From an uncultured Clostridium sp. (GTDB taxonomy: Bacteria > Bacillota > Clostridia > TANB77 > CAG-508), in contig URWN01000014.1 of the NCBI GenBank assembly GCA_900551615.1, forward strand, positions 1-35,713: DNA of 35,713 nt. The letters run 5' to 3'. The notes under the pieces were generated by a model. It was not told where the DNA came from and ran no database searches. It saw nothing but the letters and a program-made list of their open reading frames with translations. A program made the translations under genes and the position numbers. Position 1 is the stretch's first letter; each line of letters starts with the position of its first letter. This document shows, piece after piece, positions 7,401-17,448 of this stretch.

Positions 7401-9674
7401 ATGAATGAATTTGAATTTAAACTGGAACCAGGAAAAAAATTAAATAAACAAGAAACATATATAGAAAAAGAACCAATAATATCAGTAATTGTACCATTTT
7501 TTAATAGTAAAAATTATATAGAACAAACAATTACATCAATATTAAATCAAACATTTCCATATTATGAAATCTTAATAATTGATGACGGTTCTAAAGACAA
7601 AGGTGCATTGGAAAAATTAGAAAAAATAAAAAAACTAGACAGCAGAATAAAAGTATTCCACAAAGAAAATGAAGGACTAGCAGCCACAAGAGACTTTGGC
7701 GCAGCTAAATCATCAAATAGTTGTAAATATTTAATGTTTTTAGATGATGATGATTTAATAGAACCAACATATTTAGAATGCGCATATTGGACATTAGAAA
7801 CAAATAAAGATGCAGCTTGGGCATATTCAGATTCAGTAGGATTTGACAAACAACAATATGTATGGAATAAATACTTCGATTCTGAAAAGCTAAAAAAAGT
7901 TAATGAACTAATAGCACAGGCTCTAGTAAGAAAAAGTGATTTTGAATTAGTAAATGGATATGAACTAAGAGAAAAATCAGTAAATGAAGATTGGAACTTT
8001 TGGCTTAAATTATTAGCAAAAGAAAAAAAGCCTGTACATATGAGCTTTTATGGACAATGGTATAGAAGGAAAGAAGATGGAGAATTAAAAAGAGCTAATG
8101 ACAATAAACAAAGATCTTTAGAAATAATAAACCAAACAGCAAGTAAAATAAATAAAAAAATAGAAGCAATACAATATCCTAAATATAAATATAATTATGA
8201 TTTGATTCCAGAAAATGTAGAAAACATTATAATACCAAAAATATTAACAGAAAATAATAAGATAAATATTTTATTTATTATACCTTGGATGATTACAGGA
8301 GGAGCGGATTTATTTAACCTAAATCTAGTAAAAGGATTAGACAAAAATAAGTTTGCAATAACAATAATTACAACAGAGCCAAATAAAAATGTATTAAGAC
8401 AATACTTTGAAAAAAATGAAGAGTTTAGCCAAATTGCTAATGTATATGACTTAACATCATTTTTAGACCAAAAATACTGGGTATCATTTATAAATTATAT
8501 TATAGAAAAAGAAAATATAAATATAATATTAAATTCAAATAGTAAATTTGGATATGCAGTATTACCATATTTAAAAAGTAGACATCCACAAATTCCAATT
8601 ATTGACTATGTACATATGGAAGAATGGTATAACAGAAATGGTGGATATTCAAGATATTCTGCAATGTATGACTCTGTAATTGATAAAACATTAGTATGTA
8701 ACGAAAACAGCAGAAAAATTTTAATAGACCATTTCGGAAAAAATCCAAGTGACGTAGAAACAGTATATATAGGTGTAAATGAAAAAATATTCAATCCAGA
8801 AAATTATAATAAAAAAGAACTAAAACAAAAATATTTAGGAGAAACTCAAAATAAAAAAATAATATCATATATTTGTAGAATATCTGAACAAAAAAGACCA
8901 ATGTTATTTTTACAAATAATATCAAAATTAAAAGAACAAAGACAAAATTTTAAAGCAATAGTAGTGGGAGATGGAAACCTATTGCCAAAAATGAAAGAAG
9001 AAGCTAAAAAATTGCATATATATGAAGATATTATTTTTACAGGAAGATTACAAAATACAGGAGAGATTTATGCCATAAGCGATATAACTGTAAATTGCTC
9101 AATAAAAGAAGGATTAGCATTAACATCATATGAATCATTAAGTATGGAAGTACCTATAGTATCTAGTGATGTAGGAGGACAAAAAGAACTAATAACAGAT
9201 GAAGTGGGCAAAATAATAGAACTTAAACAAAATGAAGAAGATGTTTATTCTGAAATTTACAACGATGAAGAAATAAAAGAATATGTACAAGCAATAAATG
9301 AAATATTAGACAATACAAATGAATATAAAGAAAATTGCAGAAAAATGATATTAGACCATTTTACAATAAATAAAATGATAGAAAAAATGTCTAATATATT
9401 ACAAGAAACATATGAAAAACCAAATGAACAAAAAAATGAAAATGGAAAAGAGCTGAAAAATAATATAAACCTTTGTAAAGAATTAATTACAACAAATTTA
9501 AAAAACGATGAAGTAGAATATAGATGGGAATGTTCAGAATATGAAAGAAAAGTATATGGACAAGTATATTCTTTAAAAGGAATGAACTATAAAAAAGAAT
9601 TATTAAAAGACAATTTATGGAAGATACCAATGTGGAGAGCTTTTGTAAAATTAGTTCACAAATTGAAGAAGTAA
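7401..9674 (+). CDS. Bifunctional glycosyltransferase: GT2 fused to GT4
   Basis: A 757-residue protein with two catalytic modules. The GT2 module covers about residues 28-250 (VIVPFFNSKNY, IDDGSKD, the acidic FLDDDDLIE). The GT4 module covers about 290-690, starting LFIIPWMITGGADLFN and containing VVGDGN and a donor site (EGLALTSYE). The C-terminal 60 residues include a WKIPMWRAFVK segment similar to basic ends of other GTs here. The fusion suggests two successive sugar additions by one polypeptide. AAAGGA precedes the ATG. The next gene has its own promoter. Confidence 0.88.
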   Translation: MNEFEFKLEPGKKLNKQETYIEKEPIISVIVPFFNSKNYIEQTITSILNQTFPYYEILIIDDGSKDKGALEKLEKIKKLDSRIKVFHKENEGLAATRDFGAAKSSNSCKYLMFLDDDDLIEPTYLECAYWTLETNKDAAWAYSDSVGFDKQQYVWNKYFDSEKLKKVNELIAQALVRKSDFELVNGYELREKSVNEDWNFWLKLLAKEKKPVHMSFYGQWYRRKEDGELKRANDNKQRSLEIINQTASKINKKIEAIQYPKYKYNYDLIPENVENIIIPKILTENNKINILFIIPWMITGGADLFNLNLVKGLDKNKFAITIITTEPNKNVLRQYFEKNEEFSQIANVYDLTSFLDQKYWVSFINYIIEKENINIILNSNSKFGYAVLPYLKSRHPQIPIIDYVHMEEWYNRNGGYSRYSAMYDSVIDKTLVCNENSRKILIDHFGKNPSDVETVYIGVNEKIFNPENYNKKELKQKYLGETQNKKIISYICRISEQKRPMLFLQIISKLKEQRQNFKAIVVGDGNLLPKMKEEAKKLHIYEDIIFTGRLQNTGEIYAISDITVNCSIKEGLALTSYESLSMEVPIVSSDVGGQKELITDEVGKIIELKQNEEDVYSEIYNDEEIKEYVQAINEILDNTNEYKENCRKMILDHFTINKMIEKMSNILQETYEKPNEQKNENGKELKNNINLCKELITTNLKNDEVEYRWECSEYERKVYGQVYSLKGMNYKKELLKDNLWKIPMWRAFVKLVHKLKK

Positions 9675-9679
9675 AATTA

Positions 9680-9708
9680 TTGACAATAAATTTGTTAGAG
9701 GGTATAAT
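9680..9708 (+). promoter_or_regulatory. Perfect-consensus sigma-A promoter
   Basis: TTGACA (9680-9685), 17 bases, then TATAAT (9703-9708): a full match to consensus in both boxes and spacing. It begins six bases after the preceding stop codon. Transcription should begin near 9715. This probably drives the unit from 9740 to the terminator at 17309. Confidence 0.9.
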
Positions 9709-9739
9709 ATTTTAGAAATAAATCTGTGTGGGGGATTAA

Positions 9740-11131
9740 ATGAAAAATATTTTGTTGTGTAATAATGCTATGGGAATAGGTGGAGTAGAAACTGTAATAT
9801 TAAACCAAGTTATGGCTTTTACCAAAAAAGGATATAATGTATATGTTACAGCAGGAAAAGGAATATACTCTGATAAAATAGAAGAACTTGGAGGCAAGTT
9901 CATAGAATTTGAATATCCTGAAGAAAATGAAATAAATGAAACAAGAATTAACAAATTAGTTAAAATAATAAAAGAAAATCAAATATCAGAAATACATATA
10001 CATAAATATCAATGCGTTCCAACAACAATGATAGCAGCATTTATAACTCAAACACCATATTTTGCATATGAACATGGAATAAGAGATACAAAAAAATATT
10101 ATACATGGAATTATCCATTATATAAAACAGTATTTCCTATTTATTTTTCTAATGCATATAAAATAATTGCAATAACACCTAGAGTTGCAGAAATTACTCA
10201 AAAAGAATATGGAATATCACCAGAAAAATATGAAATTATCCATAATGGAATTGATTTTGAAGAATATATGAACAAAACGCCTAATTATGTAGCAAGTTTA
10301 AATAACATTTATATAATTTCAAGAATTAGTGAAGAAAAACTTTTTACTATATTAAGCGGAGTAGATATATTTAAAAAAATATTAAAAAACAATAGTAATG
10401 CAACCTTAAGTATAATAGGTGATGGAGAAAAACTTGAAACACTAGAAAAATATTTAGAAAAAGATAACTTGCTTACTAATGGACAAGCTAAAATATTAGG
10501 GGCTAAAAACAATATTAAGGAATATCTAGAAAAAGCTGATTTATTATTAGGAGTAGACAGATGCGTACTAGAGGCAATAGCTATGAAAGTACCGGCAGTT
10601 ATAACTGGATACGAAGGAATAAAAGGTTTAATATCAAAAAATAATATTAATACAGCACTAGAAGAAAACTTTTCTGGAGATAATTTAAAAACAATAACTA
10701 TTGAAGAATGCATAAAAGAAATAGATAAGTTAAAAGAAGAAAAAGAAAAAATAATAGAAGAGAATTATGCTATTGCAAAAGAAAAATTAGATTGTTATAA
10801 AAATTATATCAATATTCCAGAGGGAACACAAACCTACTTTGAGTGGGTAGAATTATTCAAATTAATAAAGAAAAGTACAGACTTAATAGAAGAACAATGT
10901 GTTGATATTAAAGCAAAATATGACTGGATTCAAAAAATAGAAAAAGACAATAATGATTTACGTGAAAAAATAGGGGAATTAGAAGAAAGGATAAAACAGA
11001 ATTTACATGAAGAAAAAAAACTTGAAGAAAAAAATGAAAAAATTAAAGAAGAATTAAAAGAAGTATATAACAGTAAAAGATGGAAATATACTGAAAAATT
11101 AAGTAATTTTTTCCATAAAAAACTTAAATAA
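9740..11131 (+). CDS. Glycosyltransferase family 4 with C-terminal coiled coil
   Basis: A 463-residue GT4 protein. Residues 1-375 form the GT-B core: NNAMGIGGVETVI at the N-terminal glycine loop, EHGIRD, HNGIDFEEY and GDGEKLE. The donor site reads GVDRCVLEAIAM, lacking the first Glu of the usual E-x7-E. Residues about 385-445 are highly charged and predicted to form a coiled coil, and the end carries an S-x-x-WK motif with a basic amphipathic tail. The protein at 25500 has the same plan and the same length, so the two are paralogues. A GGGGG ribosome binding site lies before the ATG and a consensus promoter lies upstream. Confidence 0.87.
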   Translation: MKNILLCNNAMGIGGVETVILNQVMAFTKKGYNVYVTAGKGIYSDKIEELGGKFIEFEYPEENEINETRINKLVKIIKENQISEIHIHKYQCVPTTMIAAFITQTPYFAYEHGIRDTKKYYTWNYPLYKTVFPIYFSNAYKIIAITPRVAEITQKEYGISPEKYEIIHNGIDFEEYMNKTPNYVASLNNIYIISRISEEKLFTILSGVDIFKKILKNNSNATLSIIGDGEKLETLEKYLEKDNLLTNGQAKILGAKNNIKEYLEKADLLLGVDRCVLEAIAMKVPAVITGYEGIKGLISKNNINTALEENFSGDNLKTITIEECIKEIDKLKEEKEKIIEENYAIAKEKLDCYKNYINIPEGTQTYFEWVELFKLIKKSTDLIEEQCVDIKAKYDWIQKIEKDNNDLREKIGELEERIKQNLHEEKKLEEKNEKIKEELKEVYNSKRWKYTEKLSNFFHKKLK

Positions 11132-11159
11132 AATAAAAATAAGAAACGAGGTAAAACAA

Positions 11160-14100
11160 ATGTCTAATACTCAAATTGACAAAAAGATTTCAATAATTAT
11201 ACCAGTATACAATTCAGAAGATTTTTTAAGAACATGTTTAGATTCATTAATAAAACAATCATATAAAAATTTAGAAATAATAATAGTAAATGATGGTTCA
11301 CCAAAAAATTGTAAAGAAATTGCAAATGAATATATAAAAAAAGATAATAAAATAAAATATGTTGAACATGAGAAAAATAAAGGATTATTTCAAGCAAGAG
11401 TAACTGGGTTTAAAAATTCAACAGGGGATTATATTGCTTTTTTAGATGCAGATGATTATGTATCAAATGATTTCTATAGAGAATTAATAGAAAAAGCAGA
11501 AGAAACTAATTCTGATATAGTAGCGGCACAACTTGTTATGGACTATGGAAAAGGAGATAGAAGAGTATATAACTTATTTGATTTTCCTTTTGAAGAGCTA
11601 ACAGGAGAGCACTGCTATGAAGAATTTTATAATCAAGAAGGGTTAAATTTTGCATGGCATATAACTCCAAATAAAATATATTCAAGAAGAATATGGGAAA
11701 AAGCAGTTGTAGAATACAGAAAAATTCAAAAGCACCTAATAATGACAGAAGATTTTGCATTTTCAAATGTATTATTTTATTATGCACAAAAAGTTACAAA
11801 ATTAAATAGAGTTGCATTTTTCTATACAAAACATGATGGAGCATCTACATCTGTAAATGACATAACATTTAAAAAAGCTAGTAAAAATCTAGAAGATTTA
11901 ACAACTTCATTTTCTTTTGTAGAAAACTTCTTAAAAGAAAAAAATATATACGAAAAATACGGGACTAAATTTGAAAAATGGAGAGCATTATATTGCCAAA
12001 TGCACAAATCCTATTTATTGAATTTAAACTTTAAAAAAGAAGAAAAGACTAAATTAGAAGAAAAATTCAATGAATTTTGTCCAAAACAATTTGAAGTAAA
12101 AAATTCGGGATTTTTCAGTTCAGTTGAAACGCCTTGGAATGATGGATTAGATAAATTAAAAGCAAAAATTATGGACTCAAAAACAAAAATTGTAAGTTTT
12201 GATATATTTGATACTCTTATTACAAGACCTTTCTTATATCCAAAAGATTTATTTACATTTTTAAACGATGATTACAGAAAATTATCTAATAATTTAGGAA
12301 TAGACTTTTCAAAAATAAGGGAAGATTGTGAAGTTTTAGCAAGAATAGAAGCTGAAAAAGAAAAAAGAGAAGATGTAACATTAGATAGAATATATGAAAT
12401 TATAAAAGAAGAATACGATATTCCATCTAGTATTATAGAATTTTTAAAAAGAAAAGAAATAGAACTAGAATTAAAATTCTGTAAAAGAAGAGAAACATCA
12501 TATTCAATATATAAATTAGCAAAATATTTAGGAAAAAGGGTTATATGCACATCAGATATGTATTTACCTAGAGAAGTTATACAACAAATATTACAAAAAA
12601 ATGGATTTGAAGGCATTGATAAAATATACTTATCTTGTGATGTAATGAAATCTAAATCAACTGGTCATTTATATGAATATATGATAGAAAATGAAAAAAT
12701 AGAACCACAAAATATAGTGCATATTGGTGACAATTATAAATCAGATTATGATAGAGCAAAAAAATACAATATAAAATCTATCTATTTTCCTAAAACTACA
12801 GACATTATGTTAGATAAAAATACTACTAATAATTTAGCTCAAATGCTATATTCTAACATGCCATTTTGGAGAGATAATCAAACATCTATGAATTTTATAG
12901 GCATAAGAACAATGATAGCTGTTGTAGCTAATAAATATTTTGACAACCCTTTCAGAATATTCAACAAAGAGTCAGACTTTAATATTGATCCTTTCTTAAT
13001 AGGATATTATGTGTTAGGAATGTATATGTTTGGAGTTGGCAATTGGCTATTAAAATCAACTGAAAATAAAGGATATAAAAATATAGCTTTTATGGCAAGA
13101 GATGGATATTTACCAATGGAAATTTATAATATATTTAAACAATATTATAAAAATGTACCAGAAGCAAAATATTTAAGAGTTTCTAGAAAAGCACTAATAT
13201 CAGCAATGATTATTGATAAAATGGATTTATATAAATTAACAGATATTATAAATATTGATAATCATAATCCAGAATATATAATTAAATATATAAAAGACAG
13301 CTTAAAAGATTATCCAGAAGAAAAAATAAAAGATATTATAGAAAAAAATGGAATAAAATATAAAGAAGACATAAAAACAAAACAAAAATTTAACAAACTT
13401 GTAAAAATAATAATAAATGAATTATTTGACGAAGAAAAAAATAATATAAAGACTAAAAAATTAAGAGAATTTTTCGGAAAATATTATGAAGACAAGTCAG
13501 CAACATTTGATTTGGGATATAGCGGAAGACCAGAATTATATTTATCAGTTTTATGTGGAAAACCTATAGATACTTATTTTCTAAATATAAATCAAGATGA
13601 AGCAATTAAATATTCAAATGTAGCAGGATATAATTTGAACACATATTTTGAAGCAAAACCATCAGTTACAGGCTTTGCATATGAATCTATAATTTCAGAA
13701 TTAGCACCATCTACAATAGGATATGACTTAACAGGAGAAGAAGTAAAACCAATTCTTGAAAAAAATAAAAAAACATATCAAGAAAGATGTATAATTAGTA
13801 TTATGCAAAAAGCAGCAGAACAATTTGTACAAGATGTTTTACAGATATTTGGAGAAGAATATAAAAAACTATATTATCAAGATTATTATATTTCTTTACC
13901 ATTTATGGCATATATAAATTCTTCAAAAGCCATTGATATGCAGATGTTTAACTCAATCGGATTTGAAGATACAATAAGAACAAAAGAAGTAAAACCAATT
14001 ACTGAAGATTGGCTAATAGAAAGAAAAAACAAAAATCAAAGAAATATGAATATATTAACAAATAAAGGAAACCTACAAGCTACAAACAATAGTTATCTAG

Positions 14101-14222
14101 ACTATAATAATGTTGTAGACTTAGAACATCATAGCAAACTAGTAAGACTTATATTTTATATTTTATATGACAGACCAACATTTAAAAGAAGAATGAGAGA
14201 AATCTTTAGAAAAGGGAGGTAA
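11160..14222 (+). CDS. GT2-HAD multidomain protein (1020 residues)
   Basis: A three-part protein. Residues 1-330 are a GT2 glycosyltransferase (SIIIPVYNSEDFL, VNDGSPKN, the metal site FLDADDYV). Residues about 341-560 form a HAD-superfamily domain: motif I FDIFDTL (D348, D351), motif II CTSDMYL and the acidic motif HIGDNYKSD. Residues about 600-1000 are a C-terminal region with FMARDGYLP and DLGYSGRPE, which commonly follows such HAD domains in glycan loci and has no function I can name. The HAD part could be a phosphatase or phosphotransferase acting on the glycan or its donor; this is inference. GAGG precedes the ATG, and the ABC ATPase follows after 6 bases. Confidence 0.85.
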   Translation: MSNTQIDKKISIIIPVYNSEDFLRTCLDSLIKQSYKNLEIIIVNDGSPKNCKEIANEYIKKDNKIKYVEHEKNKGLFQARVTGFKNSTGDYIAFLDADDYVSNDFYRELIEKAEETNSDIVAAQLVMDYGKGDRRVYNLFDFPFEELTGEHCYEEFYNQEGLNFAWHITPNKIYSRRIWEKAVVEYRKIQKHLIMTEDFAFSNVLFYYAQKVTKLNRVAFFYTKHDGASTSVNDITFKKASKNLEDLTTSFSFVENFLKEKNIYEKYGTKFEKWRALYCQMHKSYLLNLNFKKEEKTKLEEKFNEFCPKQFEVKNSGFFSSVETPWNDGLDKLKAKIMDSKTKIVSFDIFDTLITRPFLYPKDLFTFLNDDYRKLSNNLGIDFSKIREDCEVLARIEAEKEKREDVTLDRIYEIIKEEYDIPSSIIEFLKRKEIELELKFCKRRETSYSIYKLAKYLGKRVICTSDMYLPREVIQQILQKNGFEGIDKIYLSCDVMKSKSTGHLYEYMIENEKIEPQNIVHIGDNYKSDYDRAKKYNIKSIYFPKTTDIMLDKNTTNNLAQMLYSNMPFWRDNQTSMNFIGIRTMIAVVANKYFDNPFRIFNKESDFNIDPFLIGYYVLGMYMFGVGNWLLKSTENKGYKNIAFMARDGYLPMEIYNIFKQYYKNVPEAKYLRVSRKALISAMIIDKMDLYKLTDIINIDNHNPEYIIKYIKDSLKDYPEEKIKDIIEKNGIKYKEDIKTKQKFNKLVKIIINELFDEEKNNIKTKKLREFFGKYYEDKSATFDLGYSGRPELYLSVLCGKPIDTYFLNINQDEAIKYSNVAGYNLNTYFEAKPSVTGFAYESIISELAPSTIGYDLTGEEVKPILEKNKKTYQERCIISIMQKAAEQFVQDVLQIFGEEYKKLYYQDYYISLPFMAYINSSKAIDMQMFNSIGFEDTIRTKEVKPITEDWLIERKNKNQRNMNILTNKGNLQATNNSYLDYNNVVDLEHHSKLVRLIFYILYDRPTFKRRMREIFRKGR

Positions 14223-14228
14223 ACTAAA

Positions 14229-14969
14229 GTGAAAAATGAAGAAGAATATGCAATAGAAGTACAAGATGTTTATAAGACATTTGATGTGTATTTAGATAAA
14301 GCGAATAGTATAAAAGAAAAACTTCTTTTTTGGAAAAGAAATAGAAAAGAAATAAGAGAAGTATTAAAAGGAATTAATTTAAATATAAAAAAGGGTGAAG
14401 CAGTTGCTTTAATAGGAGTAAATGGAAGTGGAAAATCAACATTGTTAAAACTTATGACAAAAATAATTTATCCGAATAAAGGAAAAATAATAACACGTGG
14501 AAAGCTAACTTCTTTATTGGAGTTAGGAGCAGGGTTTCATGCTGATTTTTCAGGTAGAGAAAACATATATTTTAATGCTTCAATATTTGGATTAACAAAG
14601 AAAGAAATAGATGACAGATTAGAGCAAATAATAGAATTTTCAGAGTTAAGAGATTATATAGACAATCCAGTTAGAACATATTCATCAGGAATGTTTATGA
14701 GACTAGCTTTTGCTGTTGCAATAAATGTAGATGCAGATATTTTATTAGTTGACGAAATATTATCAGTAGGAGACCAACACTTCCAAGCAAAATGTATAAA
14801 CAAAATGAAAGAGCTAAAAAAAGAGGGCAAAACAATGGTATTTGTAACACATAGCCTGGGTTCAGCACAAGAATTATGTGACAGATCTATATGGCTTAGT
14901 AATGGGATAATCAAAATGGATGGTGACACAAATGCTATTATAGAAAAATATATAGAAGAGACAAAATAG
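14229..14969 (+). CDS. ABC transporter ATPase of a polysaccharide exporter (Wzt/TagH-type)
   Basis: A 246-residue ATPase that would power export of a finished lipid-linked glycan. It has Walker A GVNGSGKST (K69), the family signature YSSGMFMRLAFA, Walker B ILLVDE (D175, E176) and switch histidine FVTHS. The N-terminal extension before the core (YKTFDVYLDKANSIKEK) is typical of Wzt/RfbE/TagH proteins. It lacks the C-terminal carbohydrate-binding domain of long Wzt proteins. The start is GTG at 14229 behind GGGAGG. The permease follows 14 bases later. Confidence 0.92.
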   Translation: MKNEEEYAIEVQDVYKTFDVYLDKANSIKEKLLFWKRNRKEIREVLKGINLNIKKGEAVALIGVNGSGKSTLLKLMTKIIYPNKGKIITRGKLTSLLELGAGFHADFSGRENIYFNASIFGLTKKEIDDRLEQIIEFSELRDYIDNPVRTYSSGMFMRLAFAVAINVDADILLVDEILSVGDQHFQAKCINKMKELKKEGKTMVFVTHSLGSAQELCDRSIWLSNGIIKMDGDTNAIIEKYIEETK

Positions 14970-14983
14970 GAGGAATATTAGTA

Positions 14984-15760
14984 ATGGGATTTTTTAAAGG
15001 CTTGTATGAATACAGAGAATTATTAAAAACAAGTATAAGTAAGGATGTAAGAGGAAAATATAAAAATTCTATATTAGGAGTAATGTGGTCATTCTTAAAC
15101 CCACTTTTACAAATTGCTGTTTATGCATTAGTTTTCCCACTTCTTATGAGAGGAGGAGGAATAGAAAATTATACAGTATTTATCTGTTGTGGATTAATAC
15201 CATGGACATTTTTCTCAACAGCAATATCAAGAACATCATTTACCATAATTGAAAATGGAAATATTGTAAAAAAAGTATATTTTCCAAGAGAAATTTTACC
15301 AATATCAGTAGTTACGAGTGAGGCAGTAAACTTTATTATATCAACAATAATAATAATTGCTTTCGTACTTGGATATGGAGTTGGAATTAGTAAATATATA
15401 ATATTTTATCCAATAGTATTACTAGTTCAATATTTTTTACTAATAGGAATTTCTTTTATAGTTTCAAGCGTTACAGTATATTTTAGAGATTTACAACACT
15501 TTATAGGAATTGCTTTGCAATTATTATTTTATGCAACACCAATAGTATATGCACCAGGACAAATACCAGAAAGTTTTCAATGGATTATTAAATACAATCC
15601 AATGACATATATAATAAATGGATATAGAAATATATTCTACTACAAACAATCACCAGATTTTATGGCTTTAGGAATTGTTTTTGTAATTAGTATTGCGTTA
15701 TGTTTTATAGGATATTTTATATTCCATAAATTACAAAAGAAATTTGCAGAAGAAATGTAA
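14984..15760 (+). CDS. ABC-2 type polysaccharide export permease (Wzm/TagG-type)
   Basis: A 258-residue integral membrane protein with about six membrane helices. It has the ABC-2 family features of Wzm/TagG: the N-terminal segment ISKDVRGKYKNSILGVMW, a cytoplasmic coupling region (KKVYFPREILP) and the PITYxxNPMTY-like segment near the end (KYNPMTYIINGYRN). It pairs with the ATPase just upstream (AGGAGG between them). In a Gram-positive cell this pair would export a teichoic-acid-like or capsular glycan. Confidence 0.92.
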   Translation: MGFFKGLYEYRELLKTSISKDVRGKYKNSILGVMWSFLNPLLQIAVYALVFPLLMRGGGIENYTVFICCGLIPWTFFSTAISRTSFTIIENGNIVKKVYFPREILPISVVTSEAVNFIISTIIIIAFVLGYGVGISKYIIFYPIVLLVQYFLLIGISFIVSSVTVYFRDLQHFIGIALQLLFYATPIVYAPGQIPESFQWIIKYNPMTYIINGYRNIFYYKQSPDFMALGIVFVISIALCFIGYFIFHKLQKKFAEEM

Positions 15761-15773
15761 CAAAGGAGTTGCT

Positions 15774-17294
15774 ATGAATAAAAAAAGAAAAATAGATATT
15801 AATAATTTAAAAGAATACATTTTAAAAAATAAAATAAATATATTTGTTTTTGTAGGCATGTTAGCATTCACATTTATAATATGTTGTAACTTTTTAAAAC
15901 CACATTTTTCTCAAGATGCGTATTGGGTAAATGCATATGGTTATGATTATTATATAAAACATTTTCTTGCTTCAAATAGAATATTTAGTGCACTTATATT
16001 GTGGATATTTTTAAAATTAGATATTCCATTTTGGAAAGAACTATCTTTTATGGGAGTAGTCTTAACTTTTGTTATGGCAATATCTTGGTTTGTTTTATAT
16101 AGATTTGTTATAAAATTTATAAAAAAAGAGAAATCAATATTTTATAATATATTAATTGGTGTAGTATCATTTATAATAGTTTTTAATTTTTGTACTGCAG
16201 AAGGACTTTTATTTGTTGAAGTAGGAACAATGCCATTCGGAATTTTATTTGCAATATTAGGTTCATGTATATTGGCAACTGATAAAAAATATAGATACAT
16301 TTTAAGTGTAATTTTAATTACACTTTCTGGTCTTTTTTATCAAGTAACAAGTTCAATTTTTGTGTTACTTGCATTGGTATTAATTTCTATCAAAAATAAA
16401 GGGAATATAAAAGCAATAATAAAAGACACTATAATAATTGCATTAATATATGGCTTTGCAATGATTGTAAATTTTGTTGGAGTTAAAATTTTTGACAAAA
16501 TATTAAACAATCCATTTAGACAATTTGAAATTCCTTCAATAAAAATAATATTTGATACTATATGCAAATTTGGTGAAGATATATTAATTTATAATGTTGG
16601 AATAGGACCTAAATATTGGTATTTAACATTTATTATAATTTTGATGATAATATTTATTATAAATCTAATAAATAAGAAAAATTATTTTATGATTTTAGAA
16701 TATGTGGTTTTGATAGTTTTAAGTATATTAATACCACTAATACCAATACTTGCTACACCTGTTGAATCACAATATATAGAACCAAGAATGGCAATGTGTT
16801 TTGGCTCAGTTATAGGAATTCTTATTCTATATTTAGTTGTTAGATGTGAAGCAGAAGAAAACAAAATATTGTTATCAATATTAACAATAATTGCATTATT
16901 GAATTTTTGCGGAAATTCAATATATATGGTAGTTGCATCATCAAATACATTAATTACAAATCAAATAGAAAAAACTATAGCAAAACACATTATTAGTAAA
17001 ATAGAAGCTTATGAAAAAGAAACTGGATATGAGATTAAAAATATAGGAACAGGATTTGATAAAAAGTATACTATGTATTATAGTGGACAGCCTGCACTAA
17101 GATGCTTTGACGTAAGAAGTTTGGGAACAGATTGGGCAGTTAAAGAAGTATTAACTGCATATACTTCAAAAGCATATAATAATGTTGAAGTCCCAGAAGA
17201 AGTAAGCAATAAATTTTTAGAAAATGATTGGGATTCATATAATGATGAACAGCTTATTTTTGAAGGTGAAAATTTATATATTTGTATATATTAA
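15774..17294 (+). CDS. GtrII-like membrane glycosyltransferase
   Basis: A 506-residue membrane protein with about ten hydrophobic segments. The first periplasm-facing loop carries KPHFSQDAYW and a Y-rich stretch ending in a basic residue (LASNRIF), as in the GtrII glucosyltransferase family, where an acidic residue after helix 1 is catalytic. The C-terminal 110 residues are a soluble outer domain. The start is ATG at 15774 behind AAAGGAG (15762-15768); the open frame reaches back to 15744 inside the permease gene but without a binding site. It may use the lipid-linked sugar supplied by the GtrB/GtrA pair. Confidence 0.65.
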   Translation: MNKKRKIDINNLKEYILKNKINIFVFVGMLAFTFIICCNFLKPHFSQDAYWVNAYGYDYYIKHFLASNRIFSALILWIFLKLDIPFWKELSFMGVVLTFVMAISWFVLYRFVIKFIKKEKSIFYNILIGVVSFIIVFNFCTAEGLLFVEVGTMPFGILFAILGSCILATDKKYRYILSVILITLSGLFYQVTSSIFVLLALVLISIKNKGNIKAIIKDTIIIALIYGFAMIVNFVGVKIFDKILNNPFRQFEIPSIKIIFDTICKFGEDILIYNVGIGPKYWYLTFIIILMIIFIINLINKKNYFMILEYVVLIVLSILIPLIPILATPVESQYIEPRMAMCFGSVIGILILYLVVRCEAEENKILLSILTIIALLNFCGNSIYMVVASSNTLITNQIEKTIAKHIISKIEAYEKETGYEIKNIGTGFDKKYTMYYSGQPALRCFDVRSLGTDWAVKEVLTAYTSKAYNNVEVPEEVSNKFLENDWDSYNDEQLIFEGENLYICIY

Positions 17295-17308
17295 AAGGAA
17301 AGTTTTGG

Positions 17309-17342
17309 AAACACAAGTAAATAATATAACTTGTGTTTTTTG
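17309..17342 (+). terminator. Intrinsic terminator of the glycan export unit
   Basis: AAACACAAGT (17309-17318) pairs perfectly with ACTTGTGTTT (17329-17338) around a 10-base loop, followed by a run of T to 17341. It closes the unit ending at 17294. Confidence 0.85.
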
Positions 17343-17344
17343 TA

Positions 17345-17373
17345 TTGAAAAATATAGATTCTTATGGTAGAAT
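17345..17373 (+). promoter_or_regulatory. Sigma-A-like promoter of the trefoil hydrolase operon
   Basis: TTGAAA (17345-17350), 17 bases, TAGAAT (17368-17373), with TG at 17365-17366 making an extended -10. It begins directly after the terminator. Transcription would begin near 17380, giving a leader of about 70 bases before the ATG at 17449. Confidence 0.7.
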
Positions 17374-17448
17374 TGTGTTAGTTATTGAAGAAGAATATAA
17401 AAAAATGCCAAAATAATAAATATTTTTTACAAGGGGGATAAAATAGCA

